64,000 nucleotides of DNA, from contig NZ_SWJZ01000012.1 in assembly GCF_005144475.1 (NCBI RefSeq), forward strand, positions 1 to 64,000, written 5' to 3'. Position 1 is the first letter of the stretch; each line of letters opens with the position of its first letter. Below the pieces are notes generated by a model, which saw only the letters and a program-made list of their open reading frames with translations, did not search any database and had not been told where the DNA came from. Below are positions 25,314 through 33,353 of the stretch, piece by piece. Origin of the DNA: Rhodobacter capsulatus (lineage in GTDB: Bacteria; Pseudomonadota; Alphaproteobacteria; Rhodobacterales; Rhodobacteraceae). Made by a program: the position numbers and the translations under genes.

Positions 25314-26615
25314 TCACTTCCCGCCGGTGCTCGCCATCGGGTTGTTCGGATGGCCGGTCCAGTTCAGATAGTCGCCGACCGGCTTGGCCGTGCGCTGATC
25401 CAGCTCGCCCTCGGCCAACTCGCGCATGGTGATGCAATTCGTCGGGCAGACCTCGACACACAGGTTGCAGGCCACACATTCCTCCTCTTTCACCGTCACC
25501 GTGCGATCCGCCGCCATCGCGATCGCCTGATGCGAGGTGTCCTCGCAGACGATGTGGCAGCGGCCGCATTTGATGCAATCCTCCTGCGCGATGCTGGCCT
25601 TGGTGGTGTAGTTCAGGTTCAGATACTGCCAATCCGTCACCTTCGGCACGGCGCGGCCGACGATTTCCCGCGTCTCGGTCAGGCCCTTGCGGTCCATGTA
25701 GTCGGACAGGCCCGAGATCATCTCCTCGACGATCTTGAAGCCATAGGTCATCACCGCGGTGCAGACCTGCACGTTATGCGCGCCCAAGGCCATGAACTCG
25801 GCCGCATCGCGCCAGGTGGTGACGCCGCCGATGCCGGAAATCGGCAGACCATGCGTGGCGGGGTTGCGGGCGATCTCGGCCACCATGTTCAGCGCGATCG
25901 GTTTCACCGCCGGGCCGCAATAGCCGCCATGGGTGCCGAACCCGTCAATCGTCGGCTGCGGCGCAAACAGATCCAGATCGACCGAGGTGATCGAATTGAT
26001 CGTGTTGATCAGCGAGACCGCATCCGCGCCGCCGCGTTTCGCCGCTTCGGCCGGTTTGCGGATGTCCGAGATGTTGGGCGTCAGCTTGACGATGCAGGGC
26101 ATGCGCGAATGTTGCTTCACCCAGCGCGTCACCATTTCCACATATTCGGGCACCTGCCCCACCGCCGCGCCCATGCCGCGTTCGGCCATGCCATGCGGAC
26201 AGCCGAAGTTCAGCTCGACCCCGTCGGCCTCGGTCTCCTCGACCCGGGCCAGGATCGCTTTCCAGCTGTCCTCGTCGCAGGGCACCATCAGCGACACGAC
26301 GAGCGCCCGATCCGGGTAATCGCGCTTGACCGATTTGATCTCGCGCAGGTTCACCTCCAAGGGCCGGTCGGTGATCAGCTCGATGTTGTTGAGCCCCAGA
26401 AGCGTGCCATCGGGCCCGTGAATCGCGCCATAGCGCGGCCCGGACACGTTCACCACCGGCGGGCCATCAAGGCCAAGCGTCTTCCAGACGACGCCGCCCC
26501 AACCGGCCTCGAAGGCGCGGCGGACGTTCACTTCCTTGTCGGTCGGCGGCGCCGAGGCGAGCCAGAACGGATTGGGCGATTTGATGCCGAGAAAGGTCGA
26601 GGAAAGGTTCGCCAT
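25314..26615 (-). CDS. preA: NAD-dependent dihydropyrimidine dehydrogenase subunit PreA
   Basis: 433 residues. It reduces uracil and thymine to their 5,6-dihydro forms with PreT. Residues ~1-320 are an FMN barrel of the dihydroorotate dehydrogenase family, with the active-site segment NFGCPHGMAERGMG (catalytic Cys). The C-terminus carries two [4Fe-4S] motifs, CIKCGRCHIVC and CVACNLCVEVCPTNC. It follows preT after one base. Together with hydantoinase and amidohydrolase the window encodes the whole reductive pyrimidine pathway. Confidence 0.95.
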   Translation of the reverse strand: MANLSSTFLGIKSPNPFWLASAPPTDKEVNVRRAFEAGWGGVVWKTLGLDGPPVVNVSGPRYGAIHGPDGTLLGLNNIELITDRPLEVNLREIKSVKRDYPDRALVVSLMVPCDEDSWKAILARVEETEADGVELNFGCPHGMAERGMGAAVGQVPEYVEMVTRWVKQHSRMPCIVKLTPNISDIRKPAEAAKRGGADAVSLINTINSITSVDLDLFAPQPTIDGFGTHGGYCGPAVKPIALNMVAEIARNPATHGLPISGIGGVTTWRDAAEFMALGAHNVQVCTAVMTYGFKIVEEMISGLSDYMDRKGLTETREIVGRAVPKVTDWQYLNLNYTTKASIAQEDCIKCGRCHIVCEDTSHQAIAMAADRTVTVKEEECVACNLCVEVCPTNCITMRELAEGELDQRTAKPVGDYLNWTGHPNNPMASTGGK

Positions 26616-26616
26616 C

Positions 26617-27948
26617 TCAGGCCCCCATCAGAAAAGCGTGGATGTCTTCGGCCGCATCGCGACCCTGCGCGACGGCGGTCACCGTCAGATCTTCGCCGCC
26701 ACTGGCGCAATCGCCGCCCGCCCAGACATGGGAAAGCCCGGTGCGCCCCCGCGCGTCGATCTCGATCTTGCCGCCCGAAATCGTCAGGCCTTCAGGCACC
26801 GGCCCCAAAGTCTGGCCGATCGCGGTGAAGATCTGATCCGCCTTGATGCGAAGCGTGTCCTCAAGCTGCACCAGCTTGCCGTCGCGCGTCTCGGTGCGGG
26901 CGAATTCGACCTCATAGCCCTGATCATCCTTGCGGATCGCCACGGGCGCGGCATTCGGCACGATCCGCACGCCGTTCTTTTGCGCATGTTCCTGTTCGTG
27001 CGCCGAGGCGGGCATCTCGGCCTGCGACCGGCGATAGACGATACTCGCGGTTTCCGCGCCCAGCAGTTTCGCCTGCACCGCCGCATCGACCGCGGTCATG
27101 CCGCCGCCGATCACCACGACGCGGCGACCGACCGGAACCAGTGCCAGATCCTCGGCCTGACGCAGATGCGCGATGAAGTCTGTCGCGGGCGTGGCAAATT
27201 CCGCCCCGGGGATCGTCAGCGCATTCACCCCGGCAAGCCCCATGCCCAGAAACACCGCGTCATGGTCCGCCAGCAGATCCGCCACCGACCCGTTGCGGCC
27301 CAGTTTCCAGTTCTCCAGCACCGCGATGCCGCCGATCTGCAACAGCCAGGCCACTTCTTTGGCCGCGAACCCGCCCGGCGCCTTGTAGGCGGCGATGCCA
27401 TATTCGTTCAGCCCGCCCGGTTTCAACCGCGCGTCATAGACGGTGACCTCGTGGCCCAGCATCGCCAGCCGATGCGCGCAGGCCAGACCCGCAGGCCCCG
27501 CCCCCACGACGGCCACGTTTTTCCCGGTGCGCGGCGCGCGCGCAAAGGGATGCACGCCCGAAGCCTGCAGCCGGTCGGTGGCGAACCGCTGCAAGGCGCC
27601 GATCTCGACCGGCTTGCCCTCGGCCGCCTCGCGCACGCAGGCGCCCTCGCACAGGGTTTCGGTCGGACAGACCCGGGCGCACATGCCGCCCAGGATGTTT
27701 TGCGACAGGATCGTCTGCGCTGCGGCCTCGGGCGTGCCGGTCAGGATCTGCCGGATGAACAGCGGCACGTCGATATCGGACGGACAGGCCGTGGTGCAGG
27801 GCGCCTCGGCGCAGAAATAGCAGCGCGCGGCCGCCACCTGCGCCTGATGCGCCGTCAAAGGTGGCGCGACATCGGCAAAGGCCGTGCAATATTCCTCGGG
27901 CGGAAGACGCCCCGGGTGCACCCCGGGTCGAAACTGGCTTGTGGTCAC
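26617..27948 (-). CDS. preT: dihydropyrimidine dehydrogenase subunit PreT (GltD-like flavoprotein)
   Basis: 443 residues from GTG 27948, chosen for GGGAGGTCACC just upstream. An N-terminal cysteine-rich Fe-S domain (CYFCAEAPCTTACPS, CARVCPTETLCEGAC) precedes an FAD site (VVGAGPAGLACAHRL) and an NAD(P) site (VVIGGGMTAVDAAV). It passes electrons from NADH to PreA. Being first in the preTA operon, it is close to a 20-bp palindrome at 27998. Confidence 0.93.
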   Translation of the reverse strand: MTTSQFRPGVHPGRLPPEEYCTAFADVAPPLTAHQAQVAAARCYFCAEAPCTTACPSDIDVPLFIRQILTGTPEAAAQTILSQNILGGMCARVCPTETLCEGACVREAAEGKPVEIGALQRFATDRLQASGVHPFARAPRTGKNVAVVGAGPAGLACAHRLAMLGHEVTVYDARLKPGGLNEYGIAAYKAPGGFAAKEVAWLLQIGGIAVLENWKLGRNGSVADLLADHDAVFLGMGLAGVNALTIPGAEFATPATDFIAHLRQAEDLALVPVGRRVVVIGGGMTAVDAAVQAKLLGAETASIVYRRSQAEMPASAHEQEHAQKNGVRIVPNAAPVAIRKDDQGYEVEFARTETRDGKLVQLEDTLRIKADQIFTAIGQTLGPVPEGLTISGGKIEIDARGRTGLSHVWAGGDCASGGEDLTVTAVAQGRDAAEDIHAFLMGA

Positions 27949-27997
27949 GGTGACCTCCCTGGCTTTGTTATTGCCTTCGAGGCTGCCATGATCCGAA

Positions 27998-28017
27998 ATT
28001 TTATCAATAGGTAAAAT
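27998..28017. promoter_or_regulatory. AT-rich palindrome upstream of preT
   Basis: ATTTTATCAA and TAGGTAAAAT form an imperfect inverted repeat (ATTTTAYCWA, 8 of 10 positions symmetric) 50 bases upstream of the GTG of preT. It is strikingly AT-rich in a GC-rich genome and well placed for an operator. It is not the RutR-like sequence found at the other pyrimidine operon. Confidence 0.45.
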
Positions 28018-28359
28018 ACTGGCGGACAGGCATTGGCGCATCGCAGCCGGGCATCTGCCCAAGGAATGGGCTGATGCGGGGAAAATTGCGGTCAGAGATT
28101 CGGGAAGACGGCGCAAATCGGCGGCGACGACCACGGATTCGGCATGGAGTCGGCGCAGCTTCGGCCCAGAATCACGCCCGAGCCTGCGACATTCATGTCA
28201 ATCACGCGACTTGGGAAGCCGTCAGAACGGTTTCAAGCCCTCGCGGCGGAGAAATTCGGCGCGACAATTCGACCTGAAAATTCCGGTTGCCTGCGACAGG
28301 CCGTCCGGGCCCGGTCGCCGGGGCAACCGGCCGATCTGCGACAGGCTAACGCAGTTTAT
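28018..28359. other. intergenic DNA between preT and the puc control region
   Basis: About 340 bases with no convincing gene on either strand. Short open frames here have poor ribosome sites and Arg/Pro-rich composition. The AT-richer sequence nearer 28220-28300 may belong to the extended upstream region of puc. Confidence 0.4.
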
Positions 28360-28377
28360 TGTACATCCGCGACGACA
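28360..28377. promoter_or_regulatory. distal CrtJ/PpsR-type site of puc
   Basis: TGT-N12-ACA at 28360-28377 is the consensus for the aerobic photosynthesis repressor CrtJ (PpsR). It lies 254 bases upstream of the second site at 28614. Cooperative binding of CrtJ to two puc sites about 240 bp apart has been described for R. capsulatus, and this spacing fits. Confidence 0.75.
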
Positions 28378-28613
28378 GGTTGACCCGAAGGCCGGTTTCG
28401 CACCCCCCGCAAGGCGCCCGAAAGGCGGCCGCCGCGCGGCGGTCGCGAGGCGCAAACCCCCTTTACAACATGGCTCTTGCGCCCTGTCGCACCCCCCTGC
28501 CGCAGGCCCCGCGCGGGCCCGCGGACCGGCCCTGGAATCAGCCAAAGATACCTCTGGAACACCTGTTTTCACTGGGGTTTTGCGTCCCCGGGGGGTGGCC
28601 GAATTTGCCGCAG

Positions 28614-28631
28614 TGTCAGCCCGACTTTACA
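28614..28631. promoter_or_regulatory. proximal CrtJ/PpsR-type site of puc
   Basis: TGT-N12-ACA ends one base before the putative -35 of the puc promoter, so bound repressor would block RNA polymerase under oxygen. Confidence 0.8.
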
Positions 28632-28632
28632 C

Positions 28633-28661
28633 TTGATCGCCGACACTCGGGCTCCCATAGT
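28633..28661 (+). promoter_or_regulatory. puc promoter (-35 TTGATC, -10 CATAGT)
   Basis: TTGATC (28633-28638), 17 bases, CATAGT (28656-28661). The start would be near 28668, about 117 bases before pucB, matching the long leader known for the puc transcript. Placement right after the proximal CrtJ site supports it. Confidence 0.65.
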
Positions 28662-28784
28662 GCGTCTCACGAGGTCGGATCACAGACGGTCCGGCAGCGG
28701 GGGGGCGCTGAGACGGGGCTCGAACTTAACCGAGAGAGCTTCATCAACGTCCTCAATGATCCCAGTTTTGGAGGATTCGGGACA

Positions 28785-28934
28785 ATGACTGACGATAAAG
28801 CTGGGCCGAGCGGCCTGTCGCTGAAAGAAGCTGAAGAAATCCACAGCTACCTGATCGATGGCACCCGTGTGTTCGGGGCGATGGCGCTTGTTGCGCACAT
28901 CCTCTCGGCCATCGCCACGCCGTGGCTCGGGTAA
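28785..28934 (+). CDS. pucB: LH2 (B800-850) light-harvesting beta polypeptide
   Basis: 49 residues, as in R. capsulatus LH2 beta. One membrane span carries the bacteriochlorophyll-liganding His in [15 protein letters not shown]; the N-terminus [20 protein letters not shown] is cytoplasmic. GGAGG lies upstream with a long 9- to 10-base spacer. With PucA it forms the peripheral antenna ring in the intracytoplasmic membrane. Expression is expected to be repressed by oxygen through CrtJ. Confidence 0.98.
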   Translation: MTDDKAGPSGLSLKEAEEIHSYLIDGTRVFGAMALVAHILSAIATPWLG

Positions 28935-28954
28935 TCGGGTAGAGGAGAAATACA

Positions 28955-29137
28955 ATGAACAACGCCAAAATCTGGACCGTCGTCAAGCCCTCGACCGGTA
29001 TCCCGCTGATCCTCGGCGCCGTTGCGGTCGCCGCTCTGATCGTGCACGCCGGCCTGCTGACCAACACGACCTGGTTCGCGAACTACTGGAACGGCAACCC
29101 GATGGCGACCGTCGTCGCTGTTGCGCCGGCTCAGTAA
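28955..29137 (+). CDS. pucA: LH2 (B800-850) light-harvesting alpha polypeptide
   Basis: 60 residues, as in R. capsulatus LH2 alpha. Starts [18 protein letters not shown]; the B850 ligand is the His in [10 protein letters not shown], and the C-terminal WFANYW supplies the Tyr/Trp contacts of B850. AGAGGAGAAATACA precedes the ATG, a stronger site than that of pucB. It is 20 bases after pucB. Confidence 0.98.
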   Translation: MNNAKIWTVVKPSTGIPLILGAVAVAALIVHAGLLTNTTWFANYWNGNPMATVVAVAPAQ

Positions 29138-29149
29138 TCTGCTGACCTT

Positions 29150-29179
29150 TGGGCCCACCGGCACCTGTCGGTGGGCCCA
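29150..29179 (+). terminator. pucA-pucC intercistronic hairpin
   Basis: TGGGCCCACCG (29150-29160) and CGGTGGGCCCA (29169-29179) form a perfect 11-bp stem with an 8-base loop, 12 bases after the pucA stop. There is no U tract, so it most likely stabilises the short pucBA mRNA against 3' decay or partly terminates, which would explain high antenna versus low PucC expression. Confidence 0.85.
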
Positions 29180-29233
29180 TTCCCTCCGGGGCTGAGCCCC
29201 TCGCACTTTCTCTCTCCGACGGGCGGCTGGACT

Positions 29234-30622
29234 ATGGGCTACCGTGCTTTTGCTCTGAAGAACCTGGCGCGGCACGCTCCGAAGTACCTGCCATTCGCCG
29301 ACGTGGCCAGTGAAGAGGTTCCGCTCTCGCGGTTGCTGCGACTGTCGCTCTTTCAGATCACCGTCGGGATGACCTTGACGCTGCTCGCGGGCACCCTCAA
29401 CCGGGTGATGATCGTCGAGCTGGCGGTTCCGGCCTCGCTCGTCTCCGTGATGCTGGCGATGCCGATGCTGTTCGCGCCCTTCCGCACGCTGATCGGCTTC
29501 AAGTCCGACACGCACAAGTCGGCTCTCGGGCTGCGTCGCGCGCCCTGGATCTGGAAGGGAACGATTTATCAATTCGGCGGCTTCGCCATCATGCCCTTCG
29601 CGCTTCTGGTGCTGTCGGGGTTCGGTGAATCCGTGGATGCGCCGCGTTGGATCGGCATGAGCGCGGCTGCCCTTGCCTTCCTCCTCGTGGGGGCCGGTGT
29701 GCATATCGTCCAGACCGCGGGTCTGGCCCTGGCCACCGACCTCGTCGAGGAGGAAGACCAACCGAAGGTTGTCGGCCTCATGTATGTGATGCTGCTCTTC
29801 GGCATGGTGATCAGCGCGCTCGTCTACGGGGCGTTGCTGGCGGATTACACGCCCGGCCGCCTGATCCAGGTGATCCAGGGCACTGCGTTGATGAGTGTCG
29901 TGTTGAACATGGCCGCGATGTGGAAGCAGGAGGCCGTCAGCCGGGACCGTGCCCGGCAGATGGAAACCGCCGTGCACCCGACCTTCAAGGAGGCCTTCGG
30001 CCTGCTGATGGGCCGTCCGGGGATGCTGGCGCTGCTGACCGTGATTGCGCTGGGGACCTTCGGCTTCGGTATGGCCGATGTGCTTTTGGAACCCTACGGC
30101 GGACAGGCGCTGCACCTGACCGTCGGGGAGACGACGAAACTGACCGCGCTCTTTGCGCTGGGGACGCTTGCCGGTTTCGGCACTGCGTCCCGTGTGCTGG
30201 GGAACGGGGCAAGGCCGATGCCGCTGGCGGTGCTGGGTGCACTGATCGGGGTTCCCGGGTTTGCTGCCATCATTCTGTCCTCGCTGATCAGCCAAGACGG
30301 TATCTGGCTGTTCCTTGTGGGCACCTTCGCTGTCGGGCTCGGCATCGGTCTTTTTGGCCATGCCACGCTGACGGCGACCATGCGGACCGCGCCCGCCGAT
30401 CGGATCGGGCTGGCGCTGGGCGCGTGGGGGGCGGTGCAGGCGACGGCCGCCGGTCTGGGGGTCGCGCTTGCGGGGGTGGTTCGGGACGGTTTGGTTGCCC
30501 TGCCGGGGACTTTCGGGTCCGGTGTGGCCGGGCCTTATAATACGGTGTTCGCCATCGAGGCGCTGATCTTGATCGTGGCCATCGCCTTCGCGGTTCCGCT
30601 TGTGCGGCGGGGAGGCCGATGA
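29234..30622 (+). CDS. pucC: PucC, LH2 assembly protein (BCD/LhaA family)
   Basis: About 462 residues from ATG 29234 (MGYRAFALKNLARH). A polytopic membrane protein of about 12 spans in the major-facilitator fold, with the family segment FKSDTHKSALGLRRAPWIWKG compressed between spans 2 and 3. PucC is required for LH2 formation and probably delivers bacteriochlorophyll or assembles the complex. The ribosome site is weak, and the gene follows the strong pucA hairpin, in keeping with low-level synthesis. Confidence 0.96.
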   Translation: MGYRAFALKNLARHAPKYLPFADVASEEVPLSRLLRLSLFQITVGMTLTLLAGTLNRVMIVELAVPASLVSVMLAMPMLFAPFRTLIGFKSDTHKSALGLRRAPWIWKGTIYQFGGFAIMPFALLVLSGFGESVDAPRWIGMSAAALAFLLVGAGVHIVQTAGLALATDLVEEEDQPKVVGLMYVMLLFGMVISALVYGALLADYTPGRLIQVIQGTALMSVVLNMAAMWKQEAVSRDRARQMETAVHPTFKEAFGLLMGRPGMLALLTVIALGTFGFGMADVLLEPYGGQALHLTVGETTKLTALFALGTLAGFGTASRVLGNGARPMPLAVLGALIGVPGFAAIILSSLISQDGIWLFLVGTFAVGLGIGLFGHATLTATMRTAPADRIGLALGAWGAVQATAAGLGVALAGVVRDGLVALPGTFGSGVAGPYNTVFAIEALILIVAIAFAVPLVRRGGR

Positions 30623-30684
30623 CGCGAGGCCCGGCGGGACACCTGGACGTGACTGAAGAATGCCCTTGAACCCGAGGAGGACGC

Positions 30685-31383
30685 ATGACGACGGTGATCA
30701 CACGGCTTTATGCCGATGAAGAAACGGCTTGCGACATCGCAAGACAACTGAAAAGCGAAGGTATTCCGAAACGCGCTCTGAAGGTCGTCGTCGCCGACGG
30801 CAAGAAGGGCGCTGCCTTGGCCGAAGCCCTCAAGTCCGCCGGCGTGCATCCCAGCGCGGCTGCGGGCTATGCCGAACGTGTCGCCGGCGGCGCTGCCGCG
30901 CTCGTGGCGAAAGTCAACTACAAGCCGCTCGGCGCGGCGAAACTCGTGCGCGCCATCACTGCTCGCGCAGCGGTGGTCGCGGTCGAGAACGCAACCGAAG
31001 AGTTCACCTGTGAGGACGCATCTGAAATGACTGACAACATCATGAAAGACCACCGGCACATCTTCCTGCCGCAACCCGTCAAGGCCGACGAAAAGCCCGG
31101 CGCCTTCTCGGAGCGCTTTGGCTGGAAACTTCTGCTCGACACCCCGCGCAAGAAGAACGTCTACGAAGGCACCAAGTTCATGTCGCAAGACTTCTGGCCG
31201 ACGCCGCTGGTGAAAACCACCGCGCCGAAGGTCAAGCTGCTGCCGGCTGACGCCCCGCCGCAATCGGCGAAGTTCTGGAAAGCCCCGCTGCTGAAAGACA
31301 CGCCGCGTCAATCGAACGTGATCCCGGGCGACTTCCTGCCCTTCTCGAACACCTTCGGCCTGGCGACCATTCAGCGTCGCTGA
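30685..31383 (+). CDS. pucD: PucD-PucE continuous reading frame
   Basis: 232 residues from ATG 30685 after GAGGAGG. Residues 1-~105 (starts MTTVITRLYADEETACDIAR) form the PucD part, of unknown role but needed with PucE for stable LH2 in R. capsulatus. Residues 115-232 are PucE, the 14-kDa gamma subunit of LH2. The two genes were described separately, yet here they share one frame with no stop between them. A 62-base gap separates it from pucC. Confidence 0.85.
   Translation: MTTVITRLYADEETACDIARQLKSEGIPKRALKVVVADGKKGAALAEALKSAGVHPSAAAGYAERVAGGAAALVAKVNYKPLGAAKLVRAITARAAVVAVENATEEFTCEDASEMTDNIMKDHRHIFLPQPVKADEKPGAFSERFGWKLLLDTPRKKNVYEGTKFMSQDFWPTPLVKTTAPKVKLLPADAPPQSAKFWKAPLLKDTPRQSNVIPGDFLPFSNTFGLATIQRR
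31027..31383 (+). CDS. pucE: PucE, LH2 14-kDa gamma subunit (internal start)
   Basis: 118 residues from the in-frame ATG at 31027 (starts MTDNIMKDHRH), preceded by GAGGA 11 bases upstream. The size (~13-14 kDa) fits the known gamma subunit. The protein is hydrophilic with repeated K(L/F)W.(T/A)P-like segments and is peripheral to the antenna. Whether PucE arises by this internal start or by processing of the longer product cannot be decided here. Confidence 0.7.
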   Translation: MTDNIMKDHRHIFLPQPVKADEKPGAFSERFGWKLLLDTPRKKNVYEGTKFMSQDFWPTPLVKTTAPKVKLLPADAPPQSAKFWKAPLLKDTPRQSNVIPGDFLPFSNTFGLATIQRR

Positions 31384-31393
31384 TCCCTGACAA

Positions 31394-31413
31394 GGGGCGG
31401 CATTGACCGCCCC
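31394..31413 (+). terminator. hairpin directly after pucE
   Basis: GGGGCGG, loop CATTGA, CCGCCCC, 10 bases after the pucE stop. There is no T run, so it may protect the 3' end; the second hairpin at 31432 looks like the true terminator. Confidence 0.6.
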
Positions 31414-31431
31414 TGCACTCCTCGGGTTTGC

Positions 31432-31485
31432 GCCCGTCTGTCCGCCCTTCCCCGGAAGGTCCGAACAGGCGGGCGCCTTTTATTT
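31432..31485 (+). terminator. puc operon terminator
   Basis: A long imperfect stem (GCCCG..CGGGC outside, CCTTCC..GGAAGG inside, 31432-31474) is followed by CGCCTTTTATTT, the only T-rich tail in this gap. Confidence 0.7.
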
Positions 31486-31544
31486 GGCCCCCCCTGCCCT
31501 GCCCGCGGGTCTTGGCCGCCGGTCTTGGCCCTCCGAACGGCGCG

Positions 31545-31752
31545 TCGGGCGAAGAGGAAAACGCATCGCGTTTTCCCGCCCGTTGCGGGCCGGTCGGCAC
31601 AGGACCGCAGTCCCAGGCGTGACAGAGGGCGGCGCCCGTCCCGGCGGGCGAGAAGCGCCCGCCGGGGGCGGGGCGGGCGCTGCCCGAGGGCCTTTGGGCC
31701 CTCGGGGGGCATCGGACCAATGATCCGCAAGGCCAAGGCGATGGCCTTGGCC
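31545..31752 (-). repeat. 208-bp dispersed structured element, copy 2
   Basis: It begins 9 bases after the cysA stop on the minus strand. Hairpins: A, CGGGCG..CGCCCG around GGAAAACGC-atc-GCGTTTTCC. B, GGGCGGCGCCCG..CGGGCGCTGCCC with one G:U pair, around GGCGGGCG-agaag-CGCCCGCC. C, CCGAGGGCC-tttg-GGCCCTCGG. D, GGCCAAGGC-gatg-GCCTTGGCC. Confidence 0.92.
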
Positions 31753-31761
31753 AGACGGAGG

Positions 31762-32481
31762 TCAAGCCGTGATGAAATCGCGCACGAAACTGCTGGCCGG
31801 GCGGGCGCGGATGTCGTTCGGGCGGCCGATCTGCTCGATCCGGCCCATCGACATCACCACCACCATGTCGGCCAGCTCCATCGCCTCTTCCTGATCATGG
31901 GTCACGAAGACCGTGGTCAGGCCGGTCGCGTCGTGAATGTCGCGCAGCCCCTGGCGCAGTTCCTTGCGGACCTTGGCATCCAGCGCGCCGAAGGGCTCGT
32001 CCAGAAGCAGCATCCGCGGCTCGATCGCCAGAGCCCGGGCGAGCGCCACGCGCTGCCGTTGCCCGCCCGACAGCTGGCTCGGATAGCGCGATCCGATGTC
32101 GGGCAGCTGGATCAGCTCCAGAAGCCGCGCCACCCGGCGGGCGATCTCCAGCTTCGGCGGCCGCTCTGCCCGCGGCCGGGCGCGCAGCCCATAGGCGATG
32201 TTTTCAAACACCGTCATGTGCCGGAACAAAGCATAGCTTTGGAACACGAAGCCCGCGCGGCGATCCTGCACCCGGATGTCGGTGGCGTCCTGGCCGTCGA
32301 ACAGCACCCGCCCCGAGGTCGGGAATTCCAGCCCCCCCAGGATCCGCAACAGCGTCGTCTTGCCCGAGCCCGAGGGGCCGAGCAGCGCCACCAGCGCCCC
32401 CGAGGGGATCGCCAGCGACACCGGATGCAGCGCCGCCGTGGTGCCGAACAGCTTCGAGATCTCTTGAATGTCGATATCCAT
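31762..32481 (-). CDS. cysA: sulfate/thiosulfate ABC transporter ATP-binding protein (short form)
   Basis: 239 residues from ATG 32481, the second of two adjacent ATGs and the better spaced from GAGGG. Walker [13 protein letters not shown], signature LSGGQRQR, Walker [12 protein letters not shown] and switch [11 protein letters not shown] are intact. Typical CysA proteins are ~330-360 residues with a C-terminal regulatory (TOBE-like) domain; here the protein ends right after the ATPase domain ([10 protein letters not shown]). It may therefore lack the usual C-terminal control. It follows cysW after 8 bases. Confidence 0.88.
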   Translation of the reverse strand: MDIDIQEISKLFGTTAALHPVSLAIPSGALVALLGPSGSGKTTLLRILGGLEFPTSGRVLFDGQDATDIRVQDRRAGFVFQSYALFRHMTVFENIAYGLRARPRAERPPKLEIARRVARLLELIQLPDIGSRYPSQLSGGQRQRVALARALAIEPRMLLLDEPFGALDAKVRKELRQGLRDIHDATGLTTVFVTHDQEEAMELADMVVVMSMGRIEQIGRPNDIRARPASSFVRDFITA

Positions 32482-32489
32482 CATGTCCC

Positions 32490-33353
32490 TCAATGGCGGT
32501 GGGTGGCGGCGATTTCGTCGGCGTGGCGCAGCTCCAGCACGGTCTTGAGAAGCAGCGTGACCAGCGCGAGCGCGGTGAGCAACCCGGCCAGCGAAAACGC
32601 CGCGACCGAGAGATATTCGTTGTAAAGCATCTCGATGGTGATCGGCATCGTCGCGGTCTGGCCGCGGATCTTGCCCGAGACGACGGCGACGGCGCCGAAT
32701 TCCCCCATCGCGCGGGCGTTGCACAAAAGCACGCCATAAAGCAGCGCCCAGCGGATCTTCGGCAGCGTCACCGTGGTGAAGACCCGCCAGCCCGAGGCGC
32801 CCAGCGTCAGCGCCGCCTCTTCCTCCTGGCAGCCCTGCTCGATCATCACCGGAATGAGCTCGCGCGCGACAAAGGGGAAGGTGACGAACATCGTCGCCAG
32901 CACGATCCCGGGCAGGGCGAAGACGATCGGGTAGCCCTGCGCGACAAGCCAGCCGCCGACCGCGGAATTCGCCCCGAACATCAAGACGATGCACAGCCCC
33001 GCCACGACCGGCGAGACGGAAAACGGCAGGTCGATCAGGGTGATCAGGAAGGCCTTGCCCCGAAACTCGAAGCGGGTGATGAACCAGGCCGCCGCAATCC
33101 CGAAGACGGCGTTGAGCGGCACCGACAGGGCGGCGATCGTCAGCGTCAACCGGATCGCCGAAAGCGCATCGGGGTTGCCCAGGCTTTTCAGCGCGGCAAA
33201 CCAGCCCTTCGCCAGCGCCTCGACAAAGACGGTCAGCAGCGGCGCCGCGACCAGAAGCGCCATCCCGGCCACGGCGGCCAGGATCAGAAGGCCCCGCACC
33301 AGCGGCGTCTCATCGGTGGCGGATCGCCAGTTGCGTTCGGCTGCGTCAGACAT
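32490..33353 (-). CDS. cysW: sulfate/thiosulfate ABC transporter permease CysW
   Basis: 287 residues from ATG 33353, 6 bases after GGAGGA; a TTG two codons upstream is a poorer choice. Six spans with CysW-type segments: [28 protein letters not shown], and the EAA-like cytoplasmic loop [25 protein letters not shown] preceding [12 protein letters not shown]. It overlaps the end of cysT by 8 bases. Confidence 0.93.
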   Translation of the reverse strand: MSDAAERNWRSATDETPLVRGLLILAAVAGMALLVAAPLLTVFVEALAKGWFAALKSLGNPDALSAIRLTLTIAALSVPLNAVFGIAAAWFITRFEFRGKAFLITLIDLPFSVSPVVAGLCIVLMFGANSAVGGWLVAQGYPIVFALPGIVLATMFVTFPFVARELIPVMIEQGCQEEEAALTLGASGWRVFTTVTLPKIRWALLYGVLLCNARAMGEFGAVAVVSGKIRGQTATMPITIEMLYNEYLSVAAFSLAGLLTALALVTLLLKTVLELRHADEIAATHRH

